Source: an uncultured Kiritimatiellota bacterium (lineage in GTDB: Bacteria > Verrucomicrobiota > Kiritimatiellia > RFP12 > UBA1067). From it: DNA of 64,000 bases. Below the pieces are notes generated by a model. It was given only the letters and a program-made list of their open reading frames with translations. It searched no databases and had not been told where the DNA came from. The stretch lies in contig CAKTZA010000007.1 of NCBI GenBank assembly GCA_934635045.1, positions 24,886 to 88,885 on the forward strand. The letters run 5' to 3'. The position numbers and the translations under genes were made by a program. Below are positions 32,722-41,777 of the stretch, one piece after another. Numbering within the stretch: the stretch's first letter is position 1; each line of letters starts with the position of its first letter.

Positions 32722-33918
32722 ATGAACGAGAGATTCGATACGGTTGAGGACTGCCTCGCGGCGCTGAAGCGCGGCGAGATCGTCCTCGTGACGGACGACG
32801 CCGACCGCGAGAACGAGGGCGACTGCATCTGCGCGGCCGAGTTCGCAACGACGGCGAACGTCAACTTCATGGCGACGCATGCGCGCGGCCTCATCTGCAT
32901 GCCGATGAGCGCGGACTGGTGCCGGAAGCTCGACCTGCCGCAGATGGTTCAGACGAACACCGACAACCACCAGACCGCCTTCACCGTCTCGATCGACGCG
33001 ACCGAGACGACGACCGGCATCTCCGCCGAAGAGCGCTCAATGACGGCCCTCAAGTGCGTGAAGGACGGCACGACGCCGGACGGCTTTCGGCGACCGGGCC
33101 ACATGTTCCCCCTGCGGGCGCGCGAAGGCGGCGTCCTGCGGCGCGCGGGCCACACGGAGGCGACGGTCGACCTCTGCCGCCTCGCGGGCCTGAAGGAAGT
33201 CGGCCTCTGCTGCGAAATCATGAGGGACGACGGCACGATGGCGCGCTTCGACGACGTGCGGGCGTTCGCGGCGCGGCACGGCCTCAGGATGACGTCGATC
33301 GCCGACCTCATCGCCTACCGCCGCAAGAACGACCGGCTCGTCGAGCGCGTGGAGAGCGTGGACCTGCCGACCGACCACGGGCACTTCCGCCTCACGATGT
33401 ACCGCAGCCGCATTTCCGGGCTGGAGCACCTCGCGCTCGTGAAGGGCGACGTGGCGAACGGGCGGCCCGTCCTCGTGCGCGTCCATTCGGAATGCTTCAC
33501 CGGCGACGTGCTCGGCTCCGAGCGCTGCGACTGCGGCCCCCAGCTGCACCGGGCGATGGAGATGGTCGAGCGGGAGGGCCGCGGCGCCGTCCTCTACATG
33601 CGGCAGGAGGGGCGCGGCATCGGCCTCGCGAACAAGCTGCACGCCTACCGGAAGCAGGAGGAGGGGCTCGACACCGTGGAGGCGAACGTCGCGCTCGGCT
33701 TCCCGCCGGACCTGCGCGACTACGGCGAGGGGGCGCAGATGCTCGTCGACCTCGGCATCCGGAAGCTGCGGCTGATGACGAACAACCCGTGCAAGGTCGC
33801 GGGGCTGGAGGGCTACGGGCTGGAGATCGTCGAGCGCGTGCCGATCGTCATCCCGGCGAACGCGCACGACAGGCGCTACCTCGACACGAAGCGCGAGAAG
33901 ATGGGGCACATCATCTGA
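32722..33918 (+). CDS. ribBA: Bifunctional DHBP synthase / GTP cyclohydrolase II
   Basis: The product has 398 residues. The N-terminal half is RibB: VTDDADRENEGDCICAAE and the acidic/His motif RPGHMFPLRA...RRAGHTEATVDL, making dihydroxybutanone phosphate. The C-terminal half is RibA: VRVHSECFTGDVLGSERCDCG with the zinc cysteines, YMRQEGRGIGLANKL and MTNNPCKVAGLEGYGL, opening GTP to start riboflavin synthesis. Key residues are present in both halves. A GTG at 32710, sharing one base with the panB stop, is an alternative in-frame start; ATG 32722 fits the usual N-terminus. No good ribosome-binding site precedes either. Confidence 0.96.
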   Translation: MNERFDTVEDCLAALKRGEIVLVTDDADRENEGDCICAAEFATTANVNFMATHARGLICMPMSADWCRKLDLPQMVQTNTDNHQTAFTVSIDATETTTGISAEERSMTALKCVKDGTTPDGFRRPGHMFPLRAREGGVLRRAGHTEATVDLCRLAGLKEVGLCCEIMRDDGTMARFDDVRAFAARHGLRMTSIADLIAYRRKNDRLVERVESVDLPTDHGHFRLTMYRSRISGLEHLALVKGDVANGRPVLVRVHSECFTGDVLGSERCDCGPQLHRAMEMVEREGRGAVLYMRQEGRGIGLANKLHAYRKQEEGLDTVEANVALGFPPDLRDYGEGAQMLVDLGIRKLRLMTNNPCKVAGLEGYGLEIVERVPIVIPANAHDRRYLDTKREKMGHII

Positions 33919-33932
33919 CGCGCGGCGCGCGG

Positions 33933-34574
33933 CTACTGCGCGTTCGTGATCGTGTGGGAGAGGACGGCGAGCGACTGGGCGAGGTCGACGTTCTGGACGA
34001 CGACCCCGGTCGGGACGTCGAGCTGGACGGACGTGAAGTTCCAGATGCCGCGAATGCCGGCGGCGACGAGCTGGTCGGCGCAGGTCTGCGCGGCGGCGTT
34101 GGGCACGGTCAGGATGCCGAGCTTGATGCCGAGGCGCTTGACGAGGCGCGGCAGGTCTTCCATCGGGCGCACCTTGACGCCGTGGAACGTGAGGCCCATG
34201 AGGCCCGGATTCGCGTCGAACGCGACGGCGATCGACAGGTTCTGCTCCTCGAAGCCCGTGTAGCCGAGAAGGGCGTTTCCGAGCGAGCCGACGCCGACGA
34301 GCACGGCGTCCGTCGTCGCGTCCCAGCCGAGCGCGTGGTTGAGCGCGTCCTGCAGCGCGAGGGCGGGGTAGCCGCGGCGCGGCTTGCCGGGCACGCCGGT
34401 CCTGGCGAGATCCTTGCGCGTGAGGACGGGGTCGAAGCCGAGGCGCTCCGCGACGACGGCGCTTGAAATGTGCAGTTCGCCCGCCGCGATCATCTCCTTG
34501 ATGCAGCGGAGATAGATCGGATACCGGCGGATGGTCGGCAGCGGAAGGGCGGCGGTAGGCGTCTGTTCTGTCAT
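33933..34574 (-). CDS. rex: Redox-sensing transcriptional repressor Rex
   Basis: The product has 213 residues. The N-terminal winged helix (IPLPTIRRYPIYLRCIKEM-like start, SSAVVAERLGFDPVLTRKDLA) binds DNA, and the C-terminal Rossmann domain (VLVGVGSLGNALLGYTGF, AFDANPGL) senses the NADH/NAD+ ratio. High NADH releases Rex from DNA and opens fermentation genes. The divergent neighbour is adhE, the classic Rex target, and the shared gap contains palindromes suited to operators. It converges on ribBA with only 14 bp between stops. The transcript has an extended -10 ten nt from the ATG. Confidence 0.93.
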   Translation of the reverse strand: MTEQTPTAALPLPTIRRYPIYLRCIKEMIAAGELHISSAVVAERLGFDPVLTRKDLARTGVPGKPRRGYPALALQDALNHALGWDATTDAVLVGVGSLGNALLGYTGFEEQNLSIAVAFDANPGLMGLTFHGVKVRPMEDLPRLVKRLGIKLGILTVPNAAAQTCADQLVAAGIRGIWNFTSVQLDVPTGVVVQNVDLAQSLAVLSHTITNAQ

Positions 34575-34584
34575 GGCAGGGCGT

Positions 34585-34592
34585 ATTATACC
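34585..34592 (-). promoter_or_regulatory. Extended -10 (TGGTATAAT) of rex
   Basis: On the minus strand TGG-TATAAT is followed by 10 nt (ACGCCCTGCC) and the rex ATG, leaving at most a 3-4 nt leader. Confidence 0.6.
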
Positions 34593-34601
34593 ACAAGATA
34601 C

Positions 34602-34634
34602 CGATATTTTACTATCGCTACTTGATTAGCGATA
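34602..34634 (+). promoter_or_regulatory. Palindromic operator candidates between rex and adhE
   Basis: The sequence TATCGCTA-N6-TAGCGATA (34613-34634) is a perfect 8+8 palindrome covering the expected -35 of adhE. A third half-site, CGATA at 34602, makes CGATA-N6-TATCG with its left arm. The arms differ from the usual TTGTGA-type Rex box, so Rex binding is inferred from position alone. Confidence 0.55.
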
Positions 34635-34643
34635 TGAAAAGAT

Positions 34644-34651
34644 GATATACT
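34644..34651 (+). promoter_or_regulatory. Extended -10 (TGATATACT) of adhE
   Basis: The box lies 9 bp downstream of the palindrome. The leader is about 50 nt and carries AAAGGAAAAG before the adhE ATG. Confidence 0.55.
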
Positions 34652-34710
34652 ATGCGACCGTTCCGCCGGAGAAGCGTCCGGCGGGCGAAAGACCAAAGGA
34701 AAAGACAACT

Positions 34711-37353
34711 ATGGCAGACAATGCAGTGAACCCGGCGACGGCGCCGGACGACGGAGTGGCGGAATTCGAGGCGATGCTCGCGCGCGTCAAGGCGGCGCAG
34801 GCCAAGTTCTCGACGTACACGCAGGATCAGGTCGATGCGATTTTCAAGGCGGCGGCGCTGGCGGCGAACCGCGCGCGCATCCCGCTCGCCAAGATGGCGG
34901 TCGAGGAGACGGGCATGGGCATCGTCGAGGACAAGGTCATCAAGAACCACTACGCGGCGGAGTACATCTACAACGCCTACAAGCACACGAAGACCTGCGG
35001 CGTCGTCGAGCGCGACGAGGCGATGGGCATCGAGAAGTGGGCCGAGCCGATCGGCGTCATCGGCGCGGTGATCCCGACCACGAACCCGACCTCCACGGCG
35101 ATCTTCAAGACGCTCCTCGCGCTGAAGACCCGCAACGGCATCATCATCAGCCCGCATCCGCGCGCGAAGAACTGCACGATCACGGCGGCGAAGATCGTCC
35201 TTGACGCGGCCGTCGCGGCGGGCGCGCCGGAGGAGATCATCGCCTGGATCGCGCAGCCCTCGCTGCCGAAGACGAACCTCCTCATGAAGGAGGCCGACAT
35301 CATCCTCGCGACGGGCGGCCCCGGCATGGTCAAGGCGGCCTACAGCTCCGGCACGCCGGCCGTCGGCGTCGGCGCGGGCAACGCGGCGGCAATCATCGAC
35401 CCGTCGGCGGACCTCATCAACGCCGTCAACTCGATCATCCACTCGAAGACCTTCGACAACGGCATGATCTGCGCGACCGAGCAGACGGTCATCGCCGACC
35501 AGGAGGTCTACGACCTCGTGAAGGACGAGTTCACGAAGCGCGGCTGCTACTTCCTGAACGACAAGGAGAAGGACCTCATCCGCAAGACGATGCTCATCAA
35601 CGGCGCGCTGAACGCGAAGATCGTCGGCCAGCGCCCCGTCACGATCGCGAAGATGGCGGGCTTCGAGGTGCCGGAGGACACGAAGGTGCTGATCGGCGAG
35701 GCGACCTCGACGGAGACGAGCGAGGCGTTCGGCCACGAGAAGCTCACGACCATCCTCGGCATGTACAAGTCGAAGGACTTCGACGACGCGCTGAACATCG
35801 CGGAGGCACTGCTCGTCAACAACGGCGGCCTCGGCCACACGTCCGTCCTCTGGATCGACGACCTCAACGAGAAGGCGAAGCTCGCGAAGTTCGCGGACCG
35901 CATGAAGGCGTGCCGCCTCATCGTCAACTCGCCGTCGTCCCTGGGCGGCATCGGCGACATCTACAACTTCGCCCTCACGCCGTCCCTCACGCTCGGCTGC
36001 GGCAGCTGGGGCGGGAACTCCGTCTCGGAGAACGTCGGCGTCAAACATCTCATCAACATCAAGACTATGGCCATTCGCAGGGAAAACATGCTGTGGTTCC
36101 GCGCGCCGGAAAAGGTGTACCAGAAGAAGGGGTGCCTCGCGGTGGCGCTCCGCGAGCTCGGCGAGGTGATGGGCAAGAAGAAGGCGTTCATCGTCACGGA
36201 CAACTTCCTCTACGCCAACGGCTACACGAAGCCGATCGAGAAGTCCCTCGAAAAGCAGAACATCATGTTCACGACGTTCTCGAACGTCGCGCCGGACCCG
36301 ACGCTCGCCTGCGCCAAGGAAGGCGCGAAGCTCATGTCGAGCTTCAAGCCGGACGTGATCATCGCCATCGGCGGCGGCTCGGCGATGGACGCCGCGAAGA
36401 TCATGTGGGTCCTCTACGAGCACCCGGAGTGCGACTTCATGGACATGGCCATGCGCTTCATGGACATCCGCAAGCGCGTCTACACGTTCCCGAAGATGGG
36501 CGAGAAGGCCTACTTCATCGCGATCCCGACCTCGGCCGGCACCGGTTCGGAAGTGACGCCGTTCGCGGTCATCACCGACGAGAAGACGGGCGTGAAGTAT
36601 CCGCTCGCGGACTACGAGCTCATGCCGAAGATGGCGATCGTCGACGCCGACGTGCAGATGATGGCGCCCCCCGGCCTCACGAGCGCGTCGGGCATCGATG
36701 CCGTCTCGCACGCCCTTGAGGCCTACGCCTCGATGCTCGCGACGAGCTACACCGACGGCCTCGCGATCCAGGCGCTGAAGGACATCTTCGAGTACCTGCC
36801 GCAGTGCTACGACGCGGCGGTCGCGAAGACGGCGAACCCGAAGGCCCGCGAGAAGATGGCGAACGCCGCGACGATGGCCGGCATGGCCTTCGCGAACGCC
36901 TTCCTCGGCGTCATGCACTCGATGGCGCACAAGCTCGGCGCGTTCCACCACATCCCGCACGGCATCGCCAACGCGCTGATGATGGAGGAGGTGCTGCGCT
37001 TCAACGCCGACCCCGTGCCGCGCAAGATGGGCACCTTCCCGCAGTACGACCATCCGCACACGCTGGAGCGCTACCTCGAAGTCGCCACCGCGCTCGGCAT
37101 CGAGGGCAAGACGAAGGGCGAACAGTTCATGAACCTCCTCAAGGCGATCCGCGCGCTCCAGAAGCGCATCGGCATCAAGCCGACGATCCGCGACTACGTG
37201 CCGGACGAGAAGGACTTCCTCGACCGCCTCGACGCGATGACCGAGCAGGCCTTCGACGACCAGTGCACGGGCGCGAACCCGCGCTACCCGCTGATGAAGG
37301 AGATCAAGCAGATGTATCTCAACGCCTACTACGGCAAGCACGATATCGTCTGA
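34711..37353 (+). CDS. adhE: Bifunctional acetaldehyde-CoA/alcohol dehydrogenase
   Basis: The 880-residue enzyme reduces acetyl-CoA to acetaldehyde and then to ethanol, recycling two NADH in fermentation. The N-terminal aldehyde dehydrogenase domain has the catalytic Cys near 254 in NGMICATEQTV and the cofactor segment ATGGPGMVKAAYSSGTPAVG. The C-terminal iron-dependent alcohol dehydrogenase has GGGSAMDAAKIMW, PTSAGTGSEVTPFAV and the metal His cluster MHSMAHKLGAFHHIPHG. Full-length AdhE normally assembles into spirosome filaments. ATG 34711 was chosen by its ribosome-binding site; an upstream in-frame ATG at 34642 lies in the promoter. Rex control is expected. Confidence 0.97.
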   Translation: MADNAVNPATAPDDGVAEFEAMLARVKAAQAKFSTYTQDQVDAIFKAAALAANRARIPLAKMAVEETGMGIVEDKVIKNHYAAEYIYNAYKHTKTCGVVERDEAMGIEKWAEPIGVIGAVIPTTNPTSTAIFKTLLALKTRNGIIISPHPRAKNCTITAAKIVLDAAVAAGAPEEIIAWIAQPSLPKTNLLMKEADIILATGGPGMVKAAYSSGTPAVGVGAGNAAAIIDPSADLINAVNSIIHSKTFDNGMICATEQTVIADQEVYDLVKDEFTKRGCYFLNDKEKDLIRKTMLINGALNAKIVGQRPVTIAKMAGFEVPEDTKVLIGEATSTETSEAFGHEKLTTILGMYKSKDFDDALNIAEALLVNNGGLGHTSVLWIDDLNEKAKLAKFADRMKACRLIVNSPSSLGGIGDIYNFALTPSLTLGCGSWGGNSVSENVGVKHLINIKTMAIRRENMLWFRAPEKVYQKKGCLAVALRELGEVMGKKKAFIVTDNFLYANGYTKPIEKSLEKQNIMFTTFSNVAPDPTLACAKEGAKLMSSFKPDVIIAIGGGSAMDAAKIMWVLYEHPECDFMDMAMRFMDIRKRVYTFPKMGEKAYFIAIPTSAGTGSEVTPFAVITDEKTGVKYPLADYELMPKMAIVDADVQMMAPPGLTSASGIDAVSHALEAYASMLATSYTDGLAIQALKDIFEYLPQCYDAAVAKTANPKAREKMANAATMAGMAFANAFLGVMHSMAHKLGAFHHIPHGIANALMMEEVLRFNADPVPRKMGTFPQYDHPHTLERYLEVATALGIEGKTKGEQFMNLLKAIRALQKRIGIKPTIRDYVPDEKDFLDRLDAMTEQAFDDQCTGANPRYPLMKEIKQMYLNAYYGKHDIV

Positions 37354-37369
37354 GAAAGGAATCCGAAAA

Positions 37370-38206
37370 ATGAAGAAAGCCGCTGAAAAGAAGGTTGTTG
37401 CCGCGAAGAAGCCCGCCGAGAAGGCGCCCGCCCCGAAGAAGGCCGGTCGCCCGGCGAAGAAGGACACCGTCCTGCAGGAGCGCACCGACAAGGTGATCTG
37501 CCGCGACAAGGACACGGTCCTCAAGATCTTCGGGCCGAGCTACAAGGTCTCGCTCATCCTCAACGAGGCGATGAACGAGGCGCGCGCCGCCGAGACGGGC
37601 CTGCCCGTCGCGAAGGTGATCGAGGTGCTGAAGCTCCGCGACCACTGGTGCATCCGTCGCGAGTTCATCGAGGGCGAGACTCTCGCCGACGTGATGGCGA
37701 AGGACAAGAAGAACCTCGTGAAGTATCTCCGGGAGTTCGTCGCGATCCAGTGCCAGATCTTCTCGAAGACGTCCGACCGCATGGGCAACCTCGCGGACAA
37801 GCTCGACAAGCAGATCTCGGCCTCGCCGGTCGAGAAGGTGACGCGCTACGACCTGCACATGAAGCTCCAGAGCTTCCCGCGCGGGACGGCGCTCTGCCAC
37901 GGCGACTTCAACCCGACGAACGTGATCATCACGCCGAAGGGCGACTGGCGCGTCATTGACTGGAGCCACGTGCGTCTCGGCGACCCGTGCGCGGACGTCG
38001 CGCGCACCTACCTCCTCTTCTGGCTTTCCGGCCATGTGGCGGCGGCCGAGAGGTACATGGATCTCGCGTGCGAGGCGCTGAAGGTGCCGCTTCACGAGGT
38101 TCAGAAGTGGCTGCCGATCGTCGCCGCCGCCGAGGCGAGCCGCGAGCAGACGCCGAAGAACCGTGAGCTGCTCCTCCACTGGGCGAGCGTCGTCGACATC
38201 GAATAG
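37370..38206 (+). CDS. APH/choline-kinase-like phosphotransferase with a Lys/Ala-rich N-terminal tail
   Basis: The product has 278 residues. The kinase core has the Brenner-type catalytic loop HGDFNPTNVI (H177, D179, N184) and the metal-binding VIDWSHVRLGDP (D197), as in aminoglycoside phosphotransferases and choline or homoserine kinases. These transfer phosphate to a small-molecule hydroxyl; the substrate is unknown. The first 38 residues are a histone-H1-like tail of KKxAEK/AKKPAEKAP repeats ending in GRPAKK, an AT-hook-like core, unusual for this family. It begins 16 bp after adhE with an AAAGGAAT site and probably shares its transcript. Confidence 0.78.
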   Translation: MKKAAEKKVVAAKKPAEKAPAPKKAGRPAKKDTVLQERTDKVICRDKDTVLKIFGPSYKVSLILNEAMNEARAAETGLPVAKVIEVLKLRDHWCIRREFIEGETLADVMAKDKKNLVKYLREFVAIQCQIFSKTSDRMGNLADKLDKQISASPVEKVTRYDLHMKLQSFPRGTALCHGDFNPTNVIITPKGDWRVIDWSHVRLGDPCADVARTYLLFWLSGHVAAAERYMDLACEALKVPLHEVQKWLPIVAAAEASREQTPKNRELLLHWASVVDIE

Positions 38207-38247
38207 GCCCGTTCGGAGCATTCCCCCTGACGGTGCGCGGACAAGCC

Positions 38248-40395
38248 ATGAAAGCCCTCGCCTTTCTCCTTGCCCTCGCGCCGTCTCTTGCTTTTGCGGC
38301 GCCGCTGAAGCCGGGCGACGCGATCGACGTCCCCCGCGCGTCCGGCCAGGCGCTCACCCTCCGCGTGGGCGCGCGCGAGCTCTCCCCGCTCGGCCCGCCC
38401 GCCTTCATCGCCCACGTGGGCGACGTGGCGGCGGCGACGGTCATCGACGGCGGCGACGAGGGGCTTTTCGTTCAGCTCTTCGAAGGGTTCGCTGGGGACA
38501 CGCGCTGCGTCCACCAGACCGTCTCGCGCGATGCCGTGCGCCCGGCCGCCGCGCCCACCCAGGCGCCGCGCGACGCCGTGCCGCGCGTGGACGTCCTCGT
38601 CGCCTACGACCAGGGGGCGCGCGCGTTCGCGGCGGCGGACGGCGGCGGTCTCACGAACTTCGCCCTCTCCGCCGTGGCGAAGATGAACGCCGTGCTGGCC
38701 AACACCGGGATCGACGCGGCGTTCCGCTACTGCCTTGTCGGCGTCATGGCGATTGACGCGTCCGCGGTCAACGTCAAGGACGCGCTGGACAAGGCCTCGG
38801 CGAGGAACCCCCTGCCCGCCTGGGCCCCAATCCGGGCGGCGCGCGAGCGCGTCGGGGCCGATGTCGTCGCCGTTCTCGTCAACCTCGGCGGCGAGGGCGC
38901 GGTCACCGGCGCCGCGCACGGCCTCCGGCAGACGGGCGAGAGCCCGGACATCGACCCCTACTTCGTGGTCCACGCGGACAGGGCGTACTGCGCCTGCTCG
39001 GTCCATGGCGTCTTCAAGGGCCAGTCGATGACGCACGAGGTCGGCCACCTCCTCGGCGCGGGCCATGCGACGGCGCTCGTCGGCTCGCATCAGGACAAGC
39101 GCGGGCCGCAGCTCGATCCGTATTCGAGCGGGCACTACTTCACGGGCGAGGAAGACAGCCAACGCTACTACACGATCATGTCCTACCGCTCCGACGGCTC
39201 CGACCTGGTCTACGTGTCCGCCCCATTCTTCTCGTCCCCCAAATACTCCTTCAAGGGGACCGTCGTCGGCGACGGGCTTCACGACAACACGGCGACGCTC
39301 GAGCGCACGGGGCCGCATGCCGCGCGCTGGCGTCCGGCGACCGTGCCGGCGCGCGGCGAGATCACGTTCGCGCCGGGCGCGCGGACGCATTTCGCCGCGT
39401 CCGTGCGCGTCTCCCTGTCGGTCGGCGGCGATGCGGCGGCGGAGATCCGCTACACGACGGACGGCTCGATGCCGACCCTGGACTCGCCGCGCTATGCCGC
39501 GCCGCTCGTCTTCCGCGAGACGACGACGCTGAAGGCCGCCGCCCTCGTCGACGGCGTGTTCGCGCCCGTCTATACGGCGGAGTACGTGCGCGACGGCTTC
39601 GGCGCGGCGATCGGCGCGGCGGACGTCGCCTGGACGACGAGTCCCGACTTCCCGTGGACGGTGGACGCCTCGGACGCGGAAGGCGCCGTGCGCAGCGGCG
39701 ACGGCGGCGCGCTCTATTCGCCGCCGTCGGAGCTGTGGACGACGCTCGCGGGCCCGGCGACCGTCCGCTTCCGCTATCGCACGCAGTGCCTCGACGACTA
39801 CGCGACGTTCCGCGTGTCCGTCGACGGCGCGGCGCTGTTCGAGCCGGAGAAGGCGACGATCTACCAGCCCGCGTGGCGGGATGTCGAGCTGGCGATTCCC
39901 GAAGGCGCGCACGAGCTGCGCTTCCGCTTCGCGCTTGAGGACGGCGGACGCTGGCCGGAGGACAGCCTGGACGTCGAGTACAACGGCGTCTGGCTGACGG
40001 GGCTGGAGATCTCCGGCGCGCCGCGTCCGCCCGAGACGGACACGCCCGTCCGCGTGCCCCATGCCTGGCTCGACCAGTATCCCGACCTCCTCGGCGCGGC
40101 GGGCGGCGACTACGACGCGGCGGCGAGGAGCGTCGGCGCGAACGGCCTCGCGCTCTGGGAGTCGTATCTCGCGGGGCTTGTCCCGACGGACGCGCAGTCG
40201 ACGTTCCGCGCGCTCATCGCGATGCGGGACGGCAAGCCCGTCGTCACATGGACGCCCGACCTGGGCGACGCGCGCGTCTACACGGTCTACGGCGCGCGGA
40301 ACCTCGGCGAGGCGTGGCAGCAGGTGACGGACGCGCCCCGGGACGTCCGCTTCTTCCGCGTGACCGTCGCGTTCCCTCCGCGTCCACGGGAATAG
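38248..40395 (+). CDS. Secreted zinc metalloprotease with chitobiase-like and C-terminal accessory domains
   Basis: After a signal peptide (MKALAFLLALAPSLAFA) and a propeptide-like region, the 715-residue protein has a metzincin catalytic domain: THEVGHLLGAGH (HExxHxxGxxH, first His near 263) and a Met-turn in TIMSYRS. Next comes a CHB_HEX_C-like module (EIRYTTDGSMPTLDSPRYA, then TTTLKAAALVDG), a jelly-roll-like beta domain, and a C-terminal module of about 110 residues (DQYPDLLGAAGGDY, ALWESYLAGLVPTDAQS, VTWTPDLG, YTVYGARNLG, VRFFRVTV). The last resembles a recurring C-terminal module of exported PVC proteins, possibly for surface retention. GTG 38233 is a weaker alternative start. The likely substrate is glycoprotein or mucin-like matter (inference). 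Confidence 0.85.
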   Translation: MKALAFLLALAPSLAFAAPLKPGDAIDVPRASGQALTLRVGARELSPLGPPAFIAHVGDVAAATVIDGGDEGLFVQLFEGFAGDTRCVHQTVSRDAVRPAAAPTQAPRDAVPRVDVLVAYDQGARAFAAADGGGLTNFALSAVAKMNAVLANTGIDAAFRYCLVGVMAIDASAVNVKDALDKASARNPLPAWAPIRAARERVGADVVAVLVNLGGEGAVTGAAHGLRQTGESPDIDPYFVVHADRAYCACSVHGVFKGQSMTHEVGHLLGAGHATALVGSHQDKRGPQLDPYSSGHYFTGEEDSQRYYTIMSYRSDGSDLVYVSAPFFSSPKYSFKGTVVGDGLHDNTATLERTGPHAARWRPATVPARGEITFAPGARTHFAASVRVSLSVGGDAAAEIRYTTDGSMPTLDSPRYAAPLVFRETTTLKAAALVDGVFAPVYTAEYVRDGFGAAIGAADVAWTTSPDFPWTVDASDAEGAVRSGDGGALYSPPSELWTTLAGPATVRFRYRTQCLDDYATFRVSVDGAALFEPEKATIYQPAWRDVELAIPEGAHELRFRFALEDGGRWPEDSLDVEYNGVWLTGLEISGAPRPPETDTPVRVPHAWLDQYPDLLGAAGGDYDAAARSVGANGLALWESYLAGLVPTDAQSTFRALIAMRDGKPVVTWTPDLGDARVYTVYGARNLGEAWQQVTDAPRDVRFFRVTVAFPPRPRE

Positions 40396-40426
40396 CGTTT
40401 CAAGACCACATGGAGCGGACGTTTTT

Positions 40427-40434
40427 GGTATAAT
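40427..40434 (+). promoter_or_regulatory. Extended -10 (TGGTATAAT) of the acyltransferase-like gene
   Basis: Eight nt separate the box from the ATG; there is no ribosome-binding site and no -35 match. Confidence 0.65.
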
Positions 40435-40442
40435 GACGCGCC

Positions 40443-41777
40443 ATGAACATCGAACATTCGCCGAGATCCGAGCCGAAGCCCGACCGGCTCTTTTCCCTGG
40501 ACTTCCTGCGGGGGCTTGACATGATCTTCCTGACGCTCCTCGTGCCGCTCCTCTACGCCGTCCACGAGGTCTGGGGGCTTCCCGACGGCGTGATGGCCCA
40601 GCTGCGTCACCCGTGGGAGGGCTTCACGGCCTACGACCTCATCATGCCGCTGTTCATCTTCATGTGCGGCGCGGCGATCCCGCTCTCGCTCGAGCGGCGG
40701 CTCGCGAAGCGCGGCGGACGGCCCGACGCGGCGTACTGGAAGCACGTCCTCGGTCGCGTGGCGATGCTCTGGGGGCTGGGGCTGGTCGTCCAGGGGCGCG
40801 TCCTCAGCCTCGACTGGGACCGCATCCGCCTCTACGACAACACGCTGCAGTCGATCGCGGCGGGCTACCTGGCCGTCGCGTGCGCGATCCTGGTTCCGAA
40901 CGGCAAGGTCCGGCTCGCGATTCCCGTCGTCTGCTTCGCCGTCTACGGCGCGCTGCTGCATTTCCTGGGGGACTACTCGGTCAACGGGAACTTCGCGGCC
41001 GTCGTCGAGCAGAACATCCTCCTCAGGATCGTGCCGGCGACGTCCGAGACGATGAAGGAGATCCTGACGTGCGGCATCCTCTGCGCCCCGGCCGCCGTCC
41101 CGCCGCACGTCCTCGCCAGGGGGGTCGAGGTCCACTACACGTGGTACCTGACGACGCTCATGTTCGCCTTCATGACGTTCTGCGGCTACTACGCGACGAA
41201 GATCCTCCAGTCCGCCGCGCCCGCGTGGACGCGCGCGCGCAACCTCTTCCTCTACGGCGCGGGCCTCCTCGCGCTCGGCTGGGTCCTGGCGCTTTGCGGC
41301 GTCAAGATGGTCAAGCACGTCTTCACCGTCTCCTTCACGGCGCAGGCGATGGGCTGGAGCGCCTTGCTCCTCGCCGCCCTCTACGTGCTGACGGACATCT
41401 GGAAGCTGCGGCGCGGGCTTGGCGTCGTGATCCTCTTCGGGCAGTTCGCGCTGACGGCCTACCTGCTGGAGGAGTGCTTCAAGCCCGTCCTGCTGTCCCT
41501 CGCGAAGCTCCTCGGCGCGGGCGTGCCGCACCTCCTGGGGTCGGACCGCTGCCAGCCGCTCGTCCTGGCCGTGCTGGTGGCGGCCGAGATCGTCTTCGCC
41601 CTGCGGATCCGCCGTGCGCTGAAGGCGAAGGCCGCGCGGTCGCGCGCCGACCTGTCCGCGCTCCGTCCGGCTTCATCCCTTGAAGAGCCGCACGAATTCC
41701 GTCGTCCATGTCCTCAATGGCCTGACTCCTCTTCAGGCGGCAGGCGAGCGCCTTGCGCGAACGTCGCCCGCGCGTAG
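40443..41777 (+). CDS. HGSNAT/DUF5009-like multi-pass membrane acyltransferase
   Basis: The 444-residue product has about ten membrane helices and begins with the family's hallmark RLFSLDFLRGLDMIFL, followed by YDLIMPLFIFMCGAAIPLSL. Relatives include lysosomal heparan-alpha-glucosaminide N-acetyltransferase and bacterial DUF5009/NagX proteins, found with amino-sugar utilisation genes. The probable role is acetylation or transport-linked handling of amino sugars at the inner membrane. The hydrophilic tail (ASSLEEPHEFRRPCPQWPD...) overlaps the convergent DUF4838 gene by 64 bp, which suggests that the original stop was lost or that the genes share ends. Confidence 0.82.
   Translation: MNIEHSPRSEPKPDRLFSLDFLRGLDMIFLTLLVPLLYAVHEVWGLPDGVMAQLRHPWEGFTAYDLIMPLFIFMCGAAIPLSLERRLAKRGGRPDAAYWKHVLGRVAMLWGLGLVVQGRVLSLDWDRIRLYDNTLQSIAAGYLAVACAILVPNGKVRLAIPVVCFAVYGALLHFLGDYSVNGNFAAVVEQNILLRIVPATSETMKEILTCGILCAPAAVPPHVLARGVEVHYTWYLTTLMFAFMTFCGYYATKILQSAAPAWTRARNLFLYGAGLLALGWVLALCGVKMVKHVFTVSFTAQAMGWSALLLAALYVLTDIWKLRRGLGVVILFGQFALTAYLLEECFKPVLLSLAKLLGAGVPHLLGSDRCQPLVLAVLVAAEIVFALRIRRALKAKAARSRADLSALRPASSLEEPHEFRRPCPQWPDSSSGGRRAPCANVARA

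Noticed and set aside
34618..37524. Minus-strand open frame of nearly 1000 codons opposite adhE
   Set aside because: adhE is complete, with all family motifs, and the antisense product is His/Asp/Arg-rich with no recognisable fold.
40384..40442. Terminator after the metalloprotease
   Set aside because: No stem followed by a T-run; the sequence is explained by the next gene's promoter.
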